Positions 1 through 8,519 of a stretch of 64,000 bases of DNA are shown here, one piece after another. Within the stretch, counting starts at the first letter, position 1. Every line of letters begins with the position of its first letter. The DNA is taken from NCBI RefSeq assembly GCF_013116745.1, contig NZ_JABFOE010000007.1:124001-188000 (forward strand). Reading direction: 5' to 3'. The position numbers and the translations under genes are program-made. Source of the DNA: Arthrobacter sp. 260. GTDB taxonomy: Bacteria; Actinomycetota; Actinomycetes; Actinomycetales; Micrococcaceae. A model generated the notes under the pieces. It made no database searches and had not been told where the DNA came from. It saw nothing but the letters and a program-made list of their open reading frames with translations.

Positions 1-1
1 A

Positions 2-244
2 GTGCCCACCGATGAGATTGTCCAGGACTACGCCAGGGGTGTCCGGGGGATTAACGAGTTCCATTCGACCCAGGAGACTCCTCGAGAGATACCCCTGTCC
101 GAAACCGAGCTGGCGGAGCGTGTTGACCTGTCGGTAGCGCATCTGCGGGAGCTGTTGGACGATTTCGACGCCGAGCGGTATCTGCTGGATGCGGGCCTCA
201 CCGCCGCGGAACTGGCAGGGTTACGGGCCCGGCTGACCGGCTAG
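2..244 (+). CDS. C-terminal end of a tyrosine-protein-phosphatase-like protein (5' truncated by window edge)
   Basis: The reading frame is open from the first base, and the GTG at position 2 is probably internal, so only about the last 80 residues of a longer protein are seen. The tail carries a D-Y-A-R-G segment followed by a region of acidic and leucine-rich helices (LRELLDDF, YLLDAGLTAAEL). This pattern resembles the C-terminus of bacterial Tyr/Ser phosphatases of the Y_phosphatase3 type, where a [VI]xxDY segment is followed by a helix ending in GLT..EL..LR. The catalytic loop would lie upstream of the window, so the family assignment is tentative. The gene is followed by an acetyltransferase on the same strand. 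Confidence 0.45.
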   Translation: MPTDEIVQDYARGVRGINEFHSTQETPREIPLSETELAERVDLSVAHLRELLDDFDAERYLLDAGLTAAELAGLRARLTG

Positions 245-298
245 CCTGTCCGTCAGAATCAGCCCGCGGCAGGACAACCCGCGTGGTTGAATGGGCCC

Positions 299-892
299 AT
301 GACCGCACTGCTACCCGTAACGCTCACCGGCCCATCCGTCACCCTGGAGCCGCTCTCGACTGAGCACCACGATGGACTGGTCGACGCTGTCCGGGACGGC
401 GAACTGTGGAATCTCTGGTACACCTCGGTGCCCACTCCTGATTCAATGGCTGAGGAGATCGACCGAAGGCTGGCGCTGCAGGCCCAGGGTGCCATGCTGC
501 CCTTCACCCTCCGCCGGAATGACACCGGCCAGGTTCTCGGCATGACCACCTACTGCAACATCGACGCCGACACACCGCGGGTTGAGATTGGCTACACCTG
601 GAACCGAGCCTCCGTCCAAGGCACTGGAACGAACCCCGAAAGCAAATTGCTGCTCCTGGCCCACGCCTTCGAAACAATCGGGTGCACCGCCGTCGAGTTC
701 CGCACCCACTGGATGAACCAGCAGTCGCGGGAGGCAATCGCCCGCCTGGGCGCCAAACAGGACGGGGTGTTGCGCGCCCACCGGTGGGGTCCCGACGGCA
801 GTCTGCGGGACACCGTCGTGTTCTCGATCATCGCCTCCGAGTGGCCTCAGGTGTTGGCGGGGCTCACCCATCGGCTGGCGAAAAACCGCTAG
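299..892 (+). CDS. GNAT family N-acetyltransferase (RimJ/RimL type)
   Basis: A 197-residue protein with the layout of RimJ/RimL-type acetyltransferases: an N-terminal 'LEPLSTEHHDGL' strand-helix, a 'GMTTYCNIDADTPRVEIGYTW' core that holds the VEIGY beta strand, then 'KLLLLAHAFE' and a late 'NQQSREAIARLGA' helix with the usual N.xS...I.kLGF-like signature. Such enzymes move acetyl from acetyl-CoA to an amino group of a protein, amino acid or small molecule in the cytosol; the substrate cannot be read here. The ATG at 299 was chosen over a TTG at 287 because the homologous region begins right after it. It is convergent with the thioesterase gene, 8 bp away. Confidence 0.8.
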   Translation: MTALLPVTLTGPSVTLEPLSTEHHDGLVDAVRDGELWNLWYTSVPTPDSMAEEIDRRLALQAQGAMLPFTLRRNDTGQVLGMTTYCNIDADTPRVEIGYTWNRASVQGTGTNPESKLLLLAHAFETIGCTAVEFRTHWMNQQSREAIARLGAKQDGVLRAHRWGPDGSLRDTVVFSIIASEWPQVLAGLTHRLAKNR

Positions 893-900
893 CTGATGAC

Positions 901-1299
901 CTAGCGGCGGTCGATGATCAGGTTGGTGATCCTCAGGCTGCAGAGGCGGGTGCCGTCGTCGTGGGTCAAAACCACCTCATGGGTGGTGAGGGTGCCGCCC
1001 AGATGGATTGGGGTGGCGGTGATGGTGACCATTCCTTCGCGGGCCGACTTGTGGTGGGTGGCCGACACATCCACGCCGACGGCCGTCTTCCCCAGAGTGC
1101 TCGCATGGATCACGGCCGCCCACGACCCCACGGCCTCACCGACCGCTAGCGACGCACCGCCGTGCAGCAAGCCGAATGACTGCCGGTTGCCTTCCACCGG
1201 CATGGTAGCCACCACCCTCTCCACCGACTGCTCGAGAATCTTCACGCCCATCTTCTCGTCGAGTTCGCCAAGCTGAATCTGCCAGACCTGATGGGTCAC
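901..1299 (-). CDS. Hotdog-fold acyl-CoA thioesterase, 4HBT Glu-type, in the phenylacetate cluster
   Basis: A 132-residue single hotdog domain, the usual length for the PaaI/MenI/EntH group. The HGG motif sits at residues 46-48 and a glutamate at 55 (ASLAVGEAVGS) is in the place of the catalytic acid, as in the Arthrobacter 4-hydroxybenzoyl-CoA thioesterase and MenI/YdiI types. The second thioesterase of this cluster (5496-6020) has aspartate there. Its promoter region is shared with the divergent paaZ gene and contains a PaaR-type palindrome, which ties it to phenylacetate breakdown, probably by hydrolysing dead-end aromatic CoA esters. A role as MenI (DHNA-CoA hydrolase) is an alternative because the genome makes menaquinone and the other men genes lie 30 kb away; context favours the first. 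Confidence 0.8.
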   Translation of the reverse strand: MTHQVWQIQLGELDEKMGVKILEQSVERVVATMPVEGNRQSFGLLHGGASLAVGEAVGSWAAVIHASTLGKTAVGVDVSATHHKSAREGMVTITATPIHLGGTLTTHEVVLTHDDGTRLCSLRITNLIIDRR

Positions 1300-1365
1300 G
1301 GAGGGCTCCTTAGGGAGGAAAGAAACGGGTGCGGAAAATGTCGGTTAATGTACGCTGGACATATT

Positions 1366-1383
1366 ACCGAACGTCCGTTCAGT
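1366..1383. promoter_or_regulatory. PaaR-type operator 1 (thioesterase / paaZ intergenic)
   Basis: The sequence ACCGAACGTCCGTTCAGT contains a perfect GAACG-N2-CGTTC inverted repeat with matching outer bases. It lies in the divergent promoter region between the thioesterase and paaZ, 58 bp before the paaZ start. It aligns to the sites at 6054-6071 and 9634-9651. The shape (18-bp palindrome, ACCGAACG half-site) fits TetR-family PaaR operators; binding is inferred. Confidence 0.75.
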
Positions 1384-1440
1384 TATCCTCCCTGAGGCGG
1401 CGGGCGCTCGAGACACCCAAAGGCGAAAGGCAAGTCGACG

Positions 1441-3525
1441 ATGACTTCAACAGCGGTACGCGTTCAGACTGTTCCCAGTTTTATCGAGGACGCCTGGTGG
1501 ACGCCCGACGCCGGCTCTCTGACGGACCGCAACAGTGCGGAGGTCAGGGATGCCAGCACCGGCGAAACCCTCGCGGTCGTCAGCACCGAGGGGCTCGACG
1601 TCGCCCAGGTGGTCGACTATGCGCGCACCACCGGTCAGCGGGAGCTGGGGGAGTTCACCATCCACCAGCGGGCGCTCATGCTCAAGGCCCTGGCGCAATT
1701 CCTCAATGACCAGCGCACGTCGCTGTATGAGCTGTCCGCCCGGACCGGCGCCACAAAGATCGACTCGATGGTGGACATCGACGGCGGGATCGGGGTGCTC
1801 TTCACCTTCGGGTCCAAGGGCCGCCGCGAGCTGCCGAACTCGAACGTGGTGGTGGACGGCCCACCGGAGATCCTTTCCAAGGATGGCAGCTTCCTCGGCG
1901 AGCACATCTACACCCGGATCCCCGGTGCGGCAGTTCAGATCAACGCCTTCAACTTCCCGGTGTGGGGCATGCTCGAGAAACTGGCGCCGGCGTTTCTGGC
2001 CGGCGTACCGACCATCGTCAAACCGGCGACCCCCACCGGGTACCTGACGGCCGCCGTCGTGAAGTTCATCATCGAATCCAACATCCTGCCGAAGGGGGCG
2101 CTCCAGCTGATCTCCGGGTCCGCTCGCGATCTGCTGGACTACCTGGACTACCGGGACATGGTGTCGTTCACCGGGTCGGCGTCGACCGCCAACAAGCTGA
2201 AGTCCCATGACAACGTGGTGCACGGCGGCGTCCGCTTCACCTCCGAAACGGACTCGCTCAATGCCGCGATCCTCGGTGAGGATGCCGTCCCCGGCACCCC
2301 CGAATTCGACGCCTTCATCAAGTCCCTGGTCACCGAGATCACCGTCAAGGCGGGGCAGAAGTGCACCAGCATCCGCCGCACCATCGTGCCCAAGGCGCTG
2401 GTGAACGACGTCGTCGCCGCGGCGAGGGAGCGCATCGAGCAGCGGGTCGTCCTCGGCGATCCGCGCGCCGAGGGTGTCACGATGGGTGCGCTCGCATCGC
2501 TGGACCAGCTCAGGGATGTCAGGAGCGCCGTCGAGACCATGATCGCCGCCGGCGGCGAACTGGCCTACGGCACCCTCGACGCTCCCCGCGTCACCCGTGC
2601 CGACGGCACGGTGGATACCGTCACGGACGGTGCGTTCATGTCCCCGGTCCTCCTGACCTGGGAAAATGCCGAGGCAATCGAGCTGCACACCGTTGAAGCA
2701 TTTGGTCCGGTGGCGTCGGTGATCGGGTACGACGACGCCGCCCACGCCGTTCGGCTTGCCGCCCTCGGCGCAGGATCACTGGTCGCGACGGTCTGCACCA
2801 ACGACCCCGCCGTCGCGCGCGAGCTGGTTCTCGGTATCGCAGCCCACCACGGGCGGGTGCTGATGCTCAACCGGGAAGATGCCCGCAGTTCCACCGGCCA
2901 CGGCTCGCCGGTCCCGCACCTGGTGCACGGTGGACCGGGACGCGCTGGCGGAGGCGAGGAACTCGGCGGTATCCGATCGGTCCTGCACCACATGCAGCGC
3001 ACCGCGATCCAGGGGTCCCCGAACATGCTCACCGCGGTAACCGGCGTCTGGCACACCGGTGCCAACCAGCGGTTCGATGACACGCACCCGTTCCGCAAGG
3101 ACCTGGCGGCCCTGCAGATTGGCGACGCCGTCCGCTCGGAGCTGCGACAGGTGACCCTTGAGGACATCACTGCGTTCGCGAACAGCACGGGGGACACCTT
3201 CTACGCGCACACCAACGAGGAAGCCGCTGCCGCCAACCCGTTCTTCCCAGGGATCGTGGCGCACGGGTACCTGCTGCTGTCCTGGGGTGCGGGATTGTTC
3301 GTTGACCCCGCTCCGGGGCCGGTGCTCGCCAACTACGGGCTGGAGAACCTGCGGTTCATCACCCCGGTGGCTGCTGGCGACTCGATCCGCGTCACCCTGA
3401 CCGCCAAGCGCATCACCCCGCGCGAGGACGAAGAATACGGTGAGGTCGCCTGGGACGCCGTGCTGCACAACCAGGACGACGAAATCGTCGCGACCTACGA
3501 CGTCCTGACGCTCGTCGAGAAGTAG
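1441..3525 (+). CDS. paaZ: Bifunctional oxepin-CoA hydrolase / 3-oxo-5,6-dehydrosuberyl-CoA semialdehyde dehydrogenase PaaZ
   Basis: At 694 residues it matches PaaZ length. Residues ~1-520 are an aldehyde dehydrogenase domain with the cysteine segment VKAGQKCTSIRR (about residue 305) and the upstream TSETDSLNAAIL segment that carries the general base glutamate. Residues ~530-690 are a MaoC-like (R)-hydratase domain with GDTFYAH and the NPFFPGIVAHGY stretch, which hold the Asp and His of oxepin ring hydrolysis. The hydratase opens the seven-membered oxepin-CoA ring, and the dehydrogenase domain oxidises the reactive aldehyde with NADP+. The gene is divergent from a thioesterase, and a PaaR-type operator sits 58 bp upstream. 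The ATG follows a GGCGAAAGG-containing leader. It converges with paaR. Confidence 0.95.
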   Translation: MTSTAVRVQTVPSFIEDAWWTPDAGSLTDRNSAEVRDASTGETLAVVSTEGLDVAQVVDYARTTGQRELGEFTIHQRALMLKALAQFLNDQRTSLYELSARTGATKIDSMVDIDGGIGVLFTFGSKGRRELPNSNVVVDGPPEILSKDGSFLGEHIYTRIPGAAVQINAFNFPVWGMLEKLAPAFLAGVPTIVKPATPTGYLTAAVVKFIIESNILPKGALQLISGSARDLLDYLDYRDMVSFTGSASTANKLKSHDNVVHGGVRFTSETDSLNAAILGEDAVPGTPEFDAFIKSLVTEITVKAGQKCTSIRRTIVPKALVNDVVAAARERIEQRVVLGDPRAEGVTMGALASLDQLRDVRSAVETMIAAGGELAYGTLDAPRVTRADGTVDTVTDGAFMSPVLLTWENAEAIELHTVEAFGPVASVIGYDDAAHAVRLAALGAGSLVATVCTNDPAVARELVLGIAAHHGRVLMLNREDARSSTGHGSPVPHLVHGGPGRAGGGEELGGIRSVLHHMQRTAIQGSPNMLTAVTGVWHTGANQRFDDTHPFRKDLAALQIGDAVRSELRQVTLEDITAFANSTGDTFYAHTNEEAAAANPFFPGIVAHGYLLLSWGAGLFVDPAPGPVLANYGLENLRFITPVAAGDSIRVTLTAKRITPREDEEYGEVAWDAVLHNQDDEIVATYDVLTLVEK

Positions 3526-3553
3526 CCGAGCCCGCGGATGGACTCGGGGTGTC

Positions 3554-4162
3554 CTAGGTGCTGTGGAGCCCGTCGAAGACCATCGTGATGACGTCGTCGG
3601 CCAGTTGGTCCGGTGTCACAGCGCCGCCGGGTTTGTACCATTCGACAATCGAGTTGATGGTGCCGAACAGCAGCCGGGTGGTGGTGCGTGGGTCGATGTC
3701 GGAGCGTAGGGACCCTTCCGTGCGCGCTGCGTCCACCAGCGCCGCCACCTGATGGTCGAAGGCGCGCCGTCGTTCCAGCGCGCCGCGCTCCACCTCGGTG
3801 TTTCCCCGGAGCCGCAGCAGCAGGGTCACGAACGGCAGCCGCTCGATCAGCACCGCGATGGTGCCGCGCAACACGAACTCCAGCCGGGCGTCAGCCTTGC
3901 CCGAGGTGGCCAGCGGGTCGGTCAGCACGGCTTCCAGGCCGCCCAGGGCATGGTCCAGCGCCAGGCGCAGCAGATCCCCTTTGGAGGGGACGTGGTGGTA
4001 GATGGCGGACTTGCTGATTCCCAGGTTCTCGGCGAGGACGCCCATTGACGTCGCCTCATAGCCGTGCCGGTTGAACACGTCGACGGCGATCGTCAGGACG
4101 GCCTGCTGGTCGTAGCCGGGCCGCCCGCGGCGGTTGGCCGTCTGCGGGGAAGCGGTCGGCAT
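3554..4162 (-). CDS. paaR: TetR family repressor of phenylacetate catabolism, PaaR-like
   Basis: A 202-residue TetR protein. The N-terminal helix-turn-helix runs from 'TIAVDVFNRHGYEATSMGVL' through 'AENLGISKSAIYHHVPSKGDLL', the standard TetR_N signature, and is followed by an all-helical ligand domain. It is the third gene of paaI-paaK-paaR: its ATG overlaps the paaK stop by one base (TGATG), so it is probably translationally coupled to the ligase that makes its effector, phenylacetyl-CoA. Related TetR-type PaaR proteins of actinobacteria and beta-proteobacteria repress paa genes until phenylacetyl-CoA binds. The matching palindromes before paaZ, paaI and paaA fit this, including autoregulation from the paaI promoter. 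Confidence 0.85.
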   Translation of the reverse strand: MPTASPQTANRRGRPGYDQQAVLTIAVDVFNRHGYEATSMGVLAENLGISKSAIYHHVPSKGDLLRLALDHALGGLEAVLTDPLATSGKADARLEFVLRGTIAVLIERLPFVTLLLRLRGNTEVERGALERRRAFDHQVAALVDAARTEGSLRSDIDPRTTTRLLFGTINSIVEWYKPGGAVTPDQLADDVITMVFDGLHST

Positions 4163-5499
4163 CAGTTGCCGCCCTTGGGTCGCAGATCGTAGATGCGGCG
4201 GAGCTTGCCGCTGGACCGGGCCAGTGAACCCGGCTCGGCGATGGTGACCGCGCAGCTGGATCCGATGTGGATCTTGATCTGCTCGCTGAGGTGGCTGGCC
4301 GCGGCTTCCGCGTCGTGCGCCGAGACGCCCTCGCGCGGTTCAATCTTGACGGTCATCGCGTCCATCCGTTGCCCTTCCGGACGGGTGATCTCCAGCTGGA
4401 AGTGAGGGCTGAGCGCCGGGATGCGGAGCGCAATCTCCTCGATCTGGGTGGGGAAGAGGTTGACCCCGCGGAGAATGATCATGTCGTCGCTGCGTCCGGT
4501 AATGCGTCCCATGCGTCGCATACCGGGCCGCGCAGTTCCGGGAAGCAGCCGCGTCAGGTCGTGGGTGCGGTACCTGATGATGGGCAGCGCCTCCTTGGTG
4601 AGGGAGGTGAACACCAGCTCTCCGTGCTCGCCGTCGTCGAGCACCTTGTCGGTGAACGGGTCGATGATCTCCGGCCGGAAGTGGTCTTCCCAGATGTGGG
4701 AGCCGTCCTTGCTTTCGACGCATTCGCCCGCCACGCCGGGGCCCATCACCTCGGACAGGCCATAGATATCGCAGGCATCGAACCCCATCCGGCTCTCCAG
4801 CTCGTGGCGCATCTCCTCGGTCCAGGGCTCAGCGCCGAGCACAGCGGTCTTCAGCGACGTGCTGGCGGGGTCGATACCCGCGGCAGCCATCGCGTCAAGG
4901 ATGGTCAGCAGGTAGGTGGGAGTCGCCAGGATGGCGTCGGGCTCGAAGTCGGTGATCAGCTGGACCTGCCGTTCGGTCTGCCCGCCCGAAATGGGGATCA
5001 CTGTACAGCCTAGCTTTTCGGCTCCGAAGTGGGCGCCAAGCCCCCCGGTGAAGAGCCCGTAGCCGTAGGCGTTGTGGACCTTGTCGCCCTTCTTGACGCC
5101 CGACGCGCGGAGCGACCGGGCCACCAGCGTGGCCCAGCGGTCAAGATCCCCGGTGGTGTAGCCGACGACCGTCGGGCGGCCGGTGGTCCCTGACGATGCG
5201 TGGATTCGGGCCACCTGGTCCTGCGGGACGGCGAACATCCCGAACGGGTAGGTGCGGCGCAGGTCTTCCTTGGTGGTGTACGGGAACACCGAAAGGTCGC
5301 CGAGCTCCTTGAGGTCGGTGGGGTGCACCCCTGCCGCGTCGAACTTCTCCCGGTACAGCTGGACGTTGTCATAGGCATACTGCACGGTGTGTTGGAGCCG
5401 GGTGAGCTGCAGTGCCTCGATCTGGTCCCGGGACATCAGCTCCTCGGCGTCGAGGGTTGCAGGATCAGCGGCGGTGGCCTTGAGTGCAGTACTGGTCAT
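4162..5499 (-). CDS. paaK: Phenylacetate-CoA ligase
   Basis: A 445-residue member of the AMP-forming ligase family at the usual PaaK length. The nucleotide loop SSGTTGRPT is at about residues 102-110, followed by 'GAEPWTEEMRHE', the 'YGLSEVMGPGVAGEC' motif that shapes the aryl-acid pocket, and the C-terminal hinge 'GRSDDMIILRGVNLFPTQIEE' typical of PaaK. It converts phenylacetate, ATP and CoA into phenylacetyl-CoA in the cytosol, the first committed step and the source of the PaaR inducer. Its start overlaps the paaI stop by four bases (ATGA), and its stop overlaps the paaR start, so the three genes form one tight operon. Confidence 0.95.
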   Translation of the reverse strand: MTSTALKATAADPATLDAEELMSRDQIEALQLTRLQHTVQYAYDNVQLYREKFDAAGVHPTDLKELGDLSVFPYTTKEDLRRTYPFGMFAVPQDQVARIHASSGTTGRPTVVGYTTGDLDRWATLVARSLRASGVKKGDKVHNAYGYGLFTGGLGAHFGAEKLGCTVIPISGGQTERQVQLITDFEPDAILATPTYLLTILDAMAAAGIDPASTSLKTAVLGAEPWTEEMRHELESRMGFDACDIYGLSEVMGPGVAGECVESKDGSHIWEDHFRPEIIDPFTDKVLDDGEHGELVFTSLTKEALPIIRYRTHDLTRLLPGTARPGMRRMGRITGRSDDMIILRGVNLFPTQIEEIALRIPALSPHFQLEITRPEGQRMDAMTVKIEPREGVSAHDAEAAASHLSEQIKIHIGSSCAVTIAEPGSLARSSGKLRRIYDLRPKGGN

Positions 5500-6020
5500 G
5501 GGAGGCTCTTTTCTGTGCTGGGGACACCACTACTGGGGACAACACGGCTAGGGACGGCTGTGCCGGGAACGGTGCTGTGGGCGTCGGCGGGCCGGTTCGG
5601 GTTCGGGATGGTGCGGGACCGCCCCCGGAATTCGGCAATCGCACGGGTACCCTCACTGTTCTCGGCGGTCACCGCAATGTCGTAAAGACCGCTCCGGCCA
5701 GCCGAGGCGCGGTGGGTGGCGGTGGCCGTCAGCAGGTCGCCTGGCCGGGCAGAAGCCAGGAAGGTGACGTCAGCGCCCGAGGCGACGGTGATCGTTTCGG
5801 TCTCACCGACCGGGTTACAGGCCAGGGCGAAGGCCGAGTCGGCGAACGCAAACACCATCCCGCCGTGGGCTATCCCGAACCCGTTCAGCATCTCGGGGCG
5901 CAGCGTCATGGTGATCACCGCGTAACCGTCGTCAAGGGCAACGACGTCGATCCCGAGCCAGCGCGAGGCATGGTCCTGTTCGAGGATAGGGTGCGTGGGT
6001 TGGACGCCGGTGTCCGCCAT
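5496..6020 (-). CDS. paaI: Hydroxyphenylacetyl-CoA thioesterase PaaI
   Basis: Hotdog-fold thioesterase with HGG at residues 52-54 and aspartate 61 in 'FAFADSAFALACN', the acid that distinguishes PaaI from the Glu-type paralogue at 901-1299. PaaI hydrolyses hydroxylated or otherwise blocked phenylacetyl-CoA products and so frees CoA. The conserved domain ends near residue 140, after 'AIAEFRGRSR'. The remaining ~34 residues are a low-complexity Pro/Ser/Val tail that looks like translated leader of paaK, whose start codon it overlaps (ATGA). It heads the paaI-paaK-paaR operon, with a PaaR-type operator 34 bp upstream of the start. Confidence 0.92.
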   Translation of the reverse strand: MADTGVQPTHPILEQDHASRWLGIDVVALDDGYAVITMTLRPEMLNGFGIAHGGMVFAFADSAFALACNPVGETETITVASGADVTFLASARPGDLLTATATHRASAGRSGLYDIAVTAENSEGTRAIAEFRGRSRTIPNPNRPADAHSTVPGTAVPSRVVPSSGVPSTEKSLP

Positions 6021-6053
6021 TGGAGCCTCACTACTGGGTGACCGTGATTAGTA

Positions 6054-6071
6054 ACCGAATGTTCATTAGGT
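6054..6071. promoter_or_regulatory. PaaR-type operator 2 (paaI-paaK-paaR promoter)
   Basis: ACCGAATGTTCATTAGGT matches operator 1 at 13 of 18 positions and is itself palindromic at 7 of 9 base pairs (outer ACC/GGT, inner AATG/CATT). It sits 34 bp before the paaI start, a position suited to blocking RNA polymerase, and implies autoregulation of paaR. Confidence 0.7.
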
Positions 6072-6155
6072 AATTGATTCAGGTAATACCGGCAGGCAGG
6101 CTGGTGTCAAGCGATGACGACAGGGGGCAGCACTATTACCGCACGAGACGGACCG

Positions 6156-6188
6156 CGGAGGAGGGTGCCCATGCGGCGCCCTCCTCCG
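6156..6188 (-). terminator. Strong stem-loop after ptrB
   Basis: A 14-bp stem with one G-U pair and a 5-nt loop (CGGAGGAGGGTGCC paired with GGCGCCCTCCTCCG) lies 12 bp after the oligopeptidase stop on the minus strand. No U tract follows, so this is a probable but non-canonical terminator separating ptrB from the paaI operon. Confidence 0.55.
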
Positions 6189-6200
6189 TGGGCGGCGGTG

Positions 6201-8381
6201 CTAGGCGGTGGTGTCGCCGGTCAGGGGCTTCTCGGCCCCGAGCGCGGAGGCCACAAAGGCGTAGTCCCAGGCGACGTCCTTCCACTTTTCGTACCGGCCG
6301 CTGGCGCCGCCGTGGCCGCCGTCCATCTCGGTTTTCAGGACGATCGGTTCGCTGCCGGTGGTGGTTTCACGCAACTTGGCCACCCACTTGGCGGGCTCCA
6401 CGTACAGCACCCGGGTGTCGTTGAAGCTCGTTACCGCGGCGATCCGGGGATAGGCCGTCGGCTGGATGTTCTCGTAGGGGGTGTACTCCTTCATGTACCG
6501 GTACACCTCGGGGTCGGTGATCGGGTTGCCCCATTCCTCCCATTCCAGGGCTGACAACGGCAGCTCCGGGTCGAGGATGGTGGTCAGCGCGTCAACGAAC
6601 GGCACCTGGGCCACGACCGCGCGGTACATTTCGGGGGCGAGGTTGGTGATGGCGCCCATCAGCAGGCCACCCGCCGACCCGCCCATGGCGGCGATCCTGC
6701 CCGGATCGACGAAGGGGGACGCCGCGACGTGGCGGGTGGCATCCACGAAGTCGGTGAACGTGTTCTTCTTGGTGAGCTTCTTCCCGCCCTCGTACCAGGT
6801 GCGGCCCATCTCGCCGCCACCCCTGATGTGCGCGACGACGAAGACCACGCCGCGGTCCAGGAGCGACAGCCGGGAGATGGAGAAACCCGGATCCATGCTG
6901 ATCTCGTAGCTGCCGTAGGCGTACACCAGGGCCGGATTGCTGCCGTTCGCTGGAAGGTCTGTTCGCCGCAGCACCGACAGCGGGATCAGGGTGCCGTCCG
7001 TCGCAGTGGCCCATTGCCGCTCGGCCGTGTAGTCCTCCGACCGGTACCCGCCGCGCACCTCGGTCTGCTTGCGGAGCAGCAGGCTGCCGGTGTCGAGCAC
7101 GTAGTCGTAAACGCGTGGGGGAGTGAAGAACGAGGTGTAGGAGAGCCGGATGATCGGCGAGTCGAACTCCGCGTCGGCCAGGTGGCAGGTGAACAGCTCC
7201 TCATCGAACGCTGGCTCCTCGGGGACAGGCTGGGTAGGGGTCCCGAGCCCTTCGAGCGGGAGGACCTGGACCCGTTCGATGGTGTCCTTGCGGACCGAGA
7301 CGACGAGGTGTGTGGAGGTGACGGCGACACCGCCCACGCGGACGGCGTCGTCGTGCTCCACCACTGTGCGCCACCGCTGCTTGGCGAGCGGTAAGCCGAA
7401 CTCGGATTCGGCGGCGAGGCTGACCATCGAATTCTTGGCGTTCCGGTTGTGGGTCAGGACGTAGTGGCGCTCGCCGTCGATCGTCACGGGGTCCGCCTCG
7501 TAAAGCACCTTCTCGCTGCGCGGGATCAGCGTCAGGAGGCCTGCCGAGGGGTTCGCCAGATCGAGGACTCGGTATTCGCTGTACTCGGAGCAGCCGATGC
7601 CGATGATCAGCTGTGAGCGGTCGGCGGACAGGTCGAAGCCGGTCCACATGGCGACATCGTCCTCCTGGTAAACCACGGTGTCCTGTTCAACCGGGGTGCC
7701 GAGGGTGTGGGACTTGATCTGGTAGGGGCGCCACGAGTCGTCGACCACCGTGTAGAACACCTGGGTGCCATCGGGCGAGAAGGCCAGGCCGTAGAAGATG
7801 TTGGGCACCACATCGGGGAGTAGCTCGCCGGTGCGCAGGTCCTTGATGCGCAGGGTGAACCGCTCGTCGCCGGCGTTATCCTCGCAGTAGGCCAACAGGT
7901 GCCCGTCCTCGGTGACGGCCAGGCCGCCCAGGGAGAAGAACGGCTTCCCCTCAGCCTCGGCGTTGCCGTCCAGCATGATCTGTTCGCCGTCGATCGGCTG
8001 GCCGGGGACGATTTCCGGTGGAGTCCAGTCCCGGTTCAGGTCCCCGGTGTCAGTGGCTGCCACCCGGCAGTTAATGGCATACTGCTTGCCCTCTTCGGTG
8101 CGGGCGTAATACCACCAGCCCCGCTTGCGGGAGGGAACCGACAGATCGGTTTCCTGGGTGCGGTTTTTGATCTCATTGAAGATGTCCTGCCGGAGTTGTT
8201 CCTGGCCAGCGGTCACGGCCTCCGTGTACTTGTTCTCGGCAGTGAGGTGGGCCACCACCTCGGGGCTCTCCTTTTCCCGCAGCCACTCGTACTCATCGAC
8301 AAACGTGTCCGAGTGGTGGGTGCGTTCCGTCGGGACCTTCTTGGCGACGGGCGGGGCGGGGAAATGCGTCTCTGCAGTCAT
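6201..8381 (-). CDS. ptrB: Oligopeptidase B (prolyl oligopeptidase family, S9A)
   Basis: About 726 residues, the expected length. An N-terminal seven-bladed propeller (residues ~80-440) is followed by the alpha/beta-hydrolase domain. Visible catalytic features are the nucleophile elbow GGSAGGLLMGA, the upstream 'HIRGGGEMGRTWYEGGK' loop typical of S9A, and the closing 'TEMDGGHGGASGRYEKW' segment with the catalytic histidine. The enzyme cuts peptides after basic residues in the cytosol. Two ATGs are possible: 8390 has its purine-rich AGG directly against the codon, while 8381 has AGGATGG at a normal distance, so 8381 is preferred. The gene stands alone between the paaI promoter and a palindromic repeat and has no obvious link to phenylacetate. 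Confidence 0.9.
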   Translation of the reverse strand: MTAETHFPAPPVAKKVPTERTHHSDTFVDEYEWLREKESPEVVAHLTAENKYTEAVTAGQEQLRQDIFNEIKNRTQETDLSVPSRKRGWWYYARTEEGKQYAINCRVAATDTGDLNRDWTPPEIVPGQPIDGEQIMLDGNAEAEGKPFFSLGGLAVTEDGHLLAYCEDNAGDERFTLRIKDLRTGELLPDVVPNIFYGLAFSPDGTQVFYTVVDDSWRPYQIKSHTLGTPVEQDTVVYQEDDVAMWTGFDLSADRSQLIIGIGCSEYSEYRVLDLANPSAGLLTLIPRSEKVLYEADPVTIDGERHYVLTHNRNAKNSMVSLAAESEFGLPLAKQRWRTVVEHDDAVRVGGVAVTSTHLVVSVRKDTIERVQVLPLEGLGTPTQPVPEEPAFDEELFTCHLADAEFDSPIIRLSYTSFFTPPRVYDYVLDTGSLLLRKQTEVRGGYRSEDYTAERQWATATDGTLIPLSVLRRTDLPANGSNPALVYAYGSYEISMDPGFSISRLSLLDRGVVFVVAHIRGGGEMGRTWYEGGKKLTKKNTFTDFVDATRHVAASPFVDPGRIAAMGGSAGGLLMGAITNLAPEMYRAVVAQVPFVDALTTILDPELPLSALEWEEWGNPITDPEVYRYMKEYTPYENIQPTAYPRIAAVTSFNDTRVLYVEPAKWVAKLRETTTGSEPIVLKTEMDGGHGGASGRYEKWKDVAWDYAFVASALGAEKPLTGDTTA

Positions 8382-8406
8382 GGAATCCATCCTGCCAGAG
8401 ACTCAG

Positions 8407-8510
8407 CCGTGCAGCTTTCCCCAGGTTCTGTGCCCCATGCCGTGTGGCGCCGTGCAACACGCGGGTGGATTCACGACGGCGGCGACAGTACCTGGGGAGA
8501 CTTGCACCCC
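8407..8510. repeat. Dispersed ~104-bp palindromic element, copy A
   Basis: The left arm GTGCAGCTTTCCCCAGGT (8409-8426) and the right arm (8490-8507, reverse complement GTGCAAGTCTCCCCAGGT) are inverted repeats 99 bp end to end. The interior contains GTGCAACACGC, shared in part with copy B. It lies between the ptrB start and the HAAS-gene stop. See copies at 9490, 44643 and 45699. No target duplication is visible. Confidence 0.8.
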
Positions 8511-8519
8511 CGGAGGCTC

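Noticed and set aside
901-1299. Naming this thioesterase menI
   Set aside because: The Glu-type active site fits, but the shared PaaR-type promoter with paaZ argues for a role in phenylacetate catabolism; kept as an alternative.
1447-2745. A 432-codon open frame on the minus strand inside paaZ
   Set aside because: It lies entirely opposite a well-supported gene; its protein is rich in His, Gly and Asp with no domain, as typical of antisense frames in GC-rich DNA.
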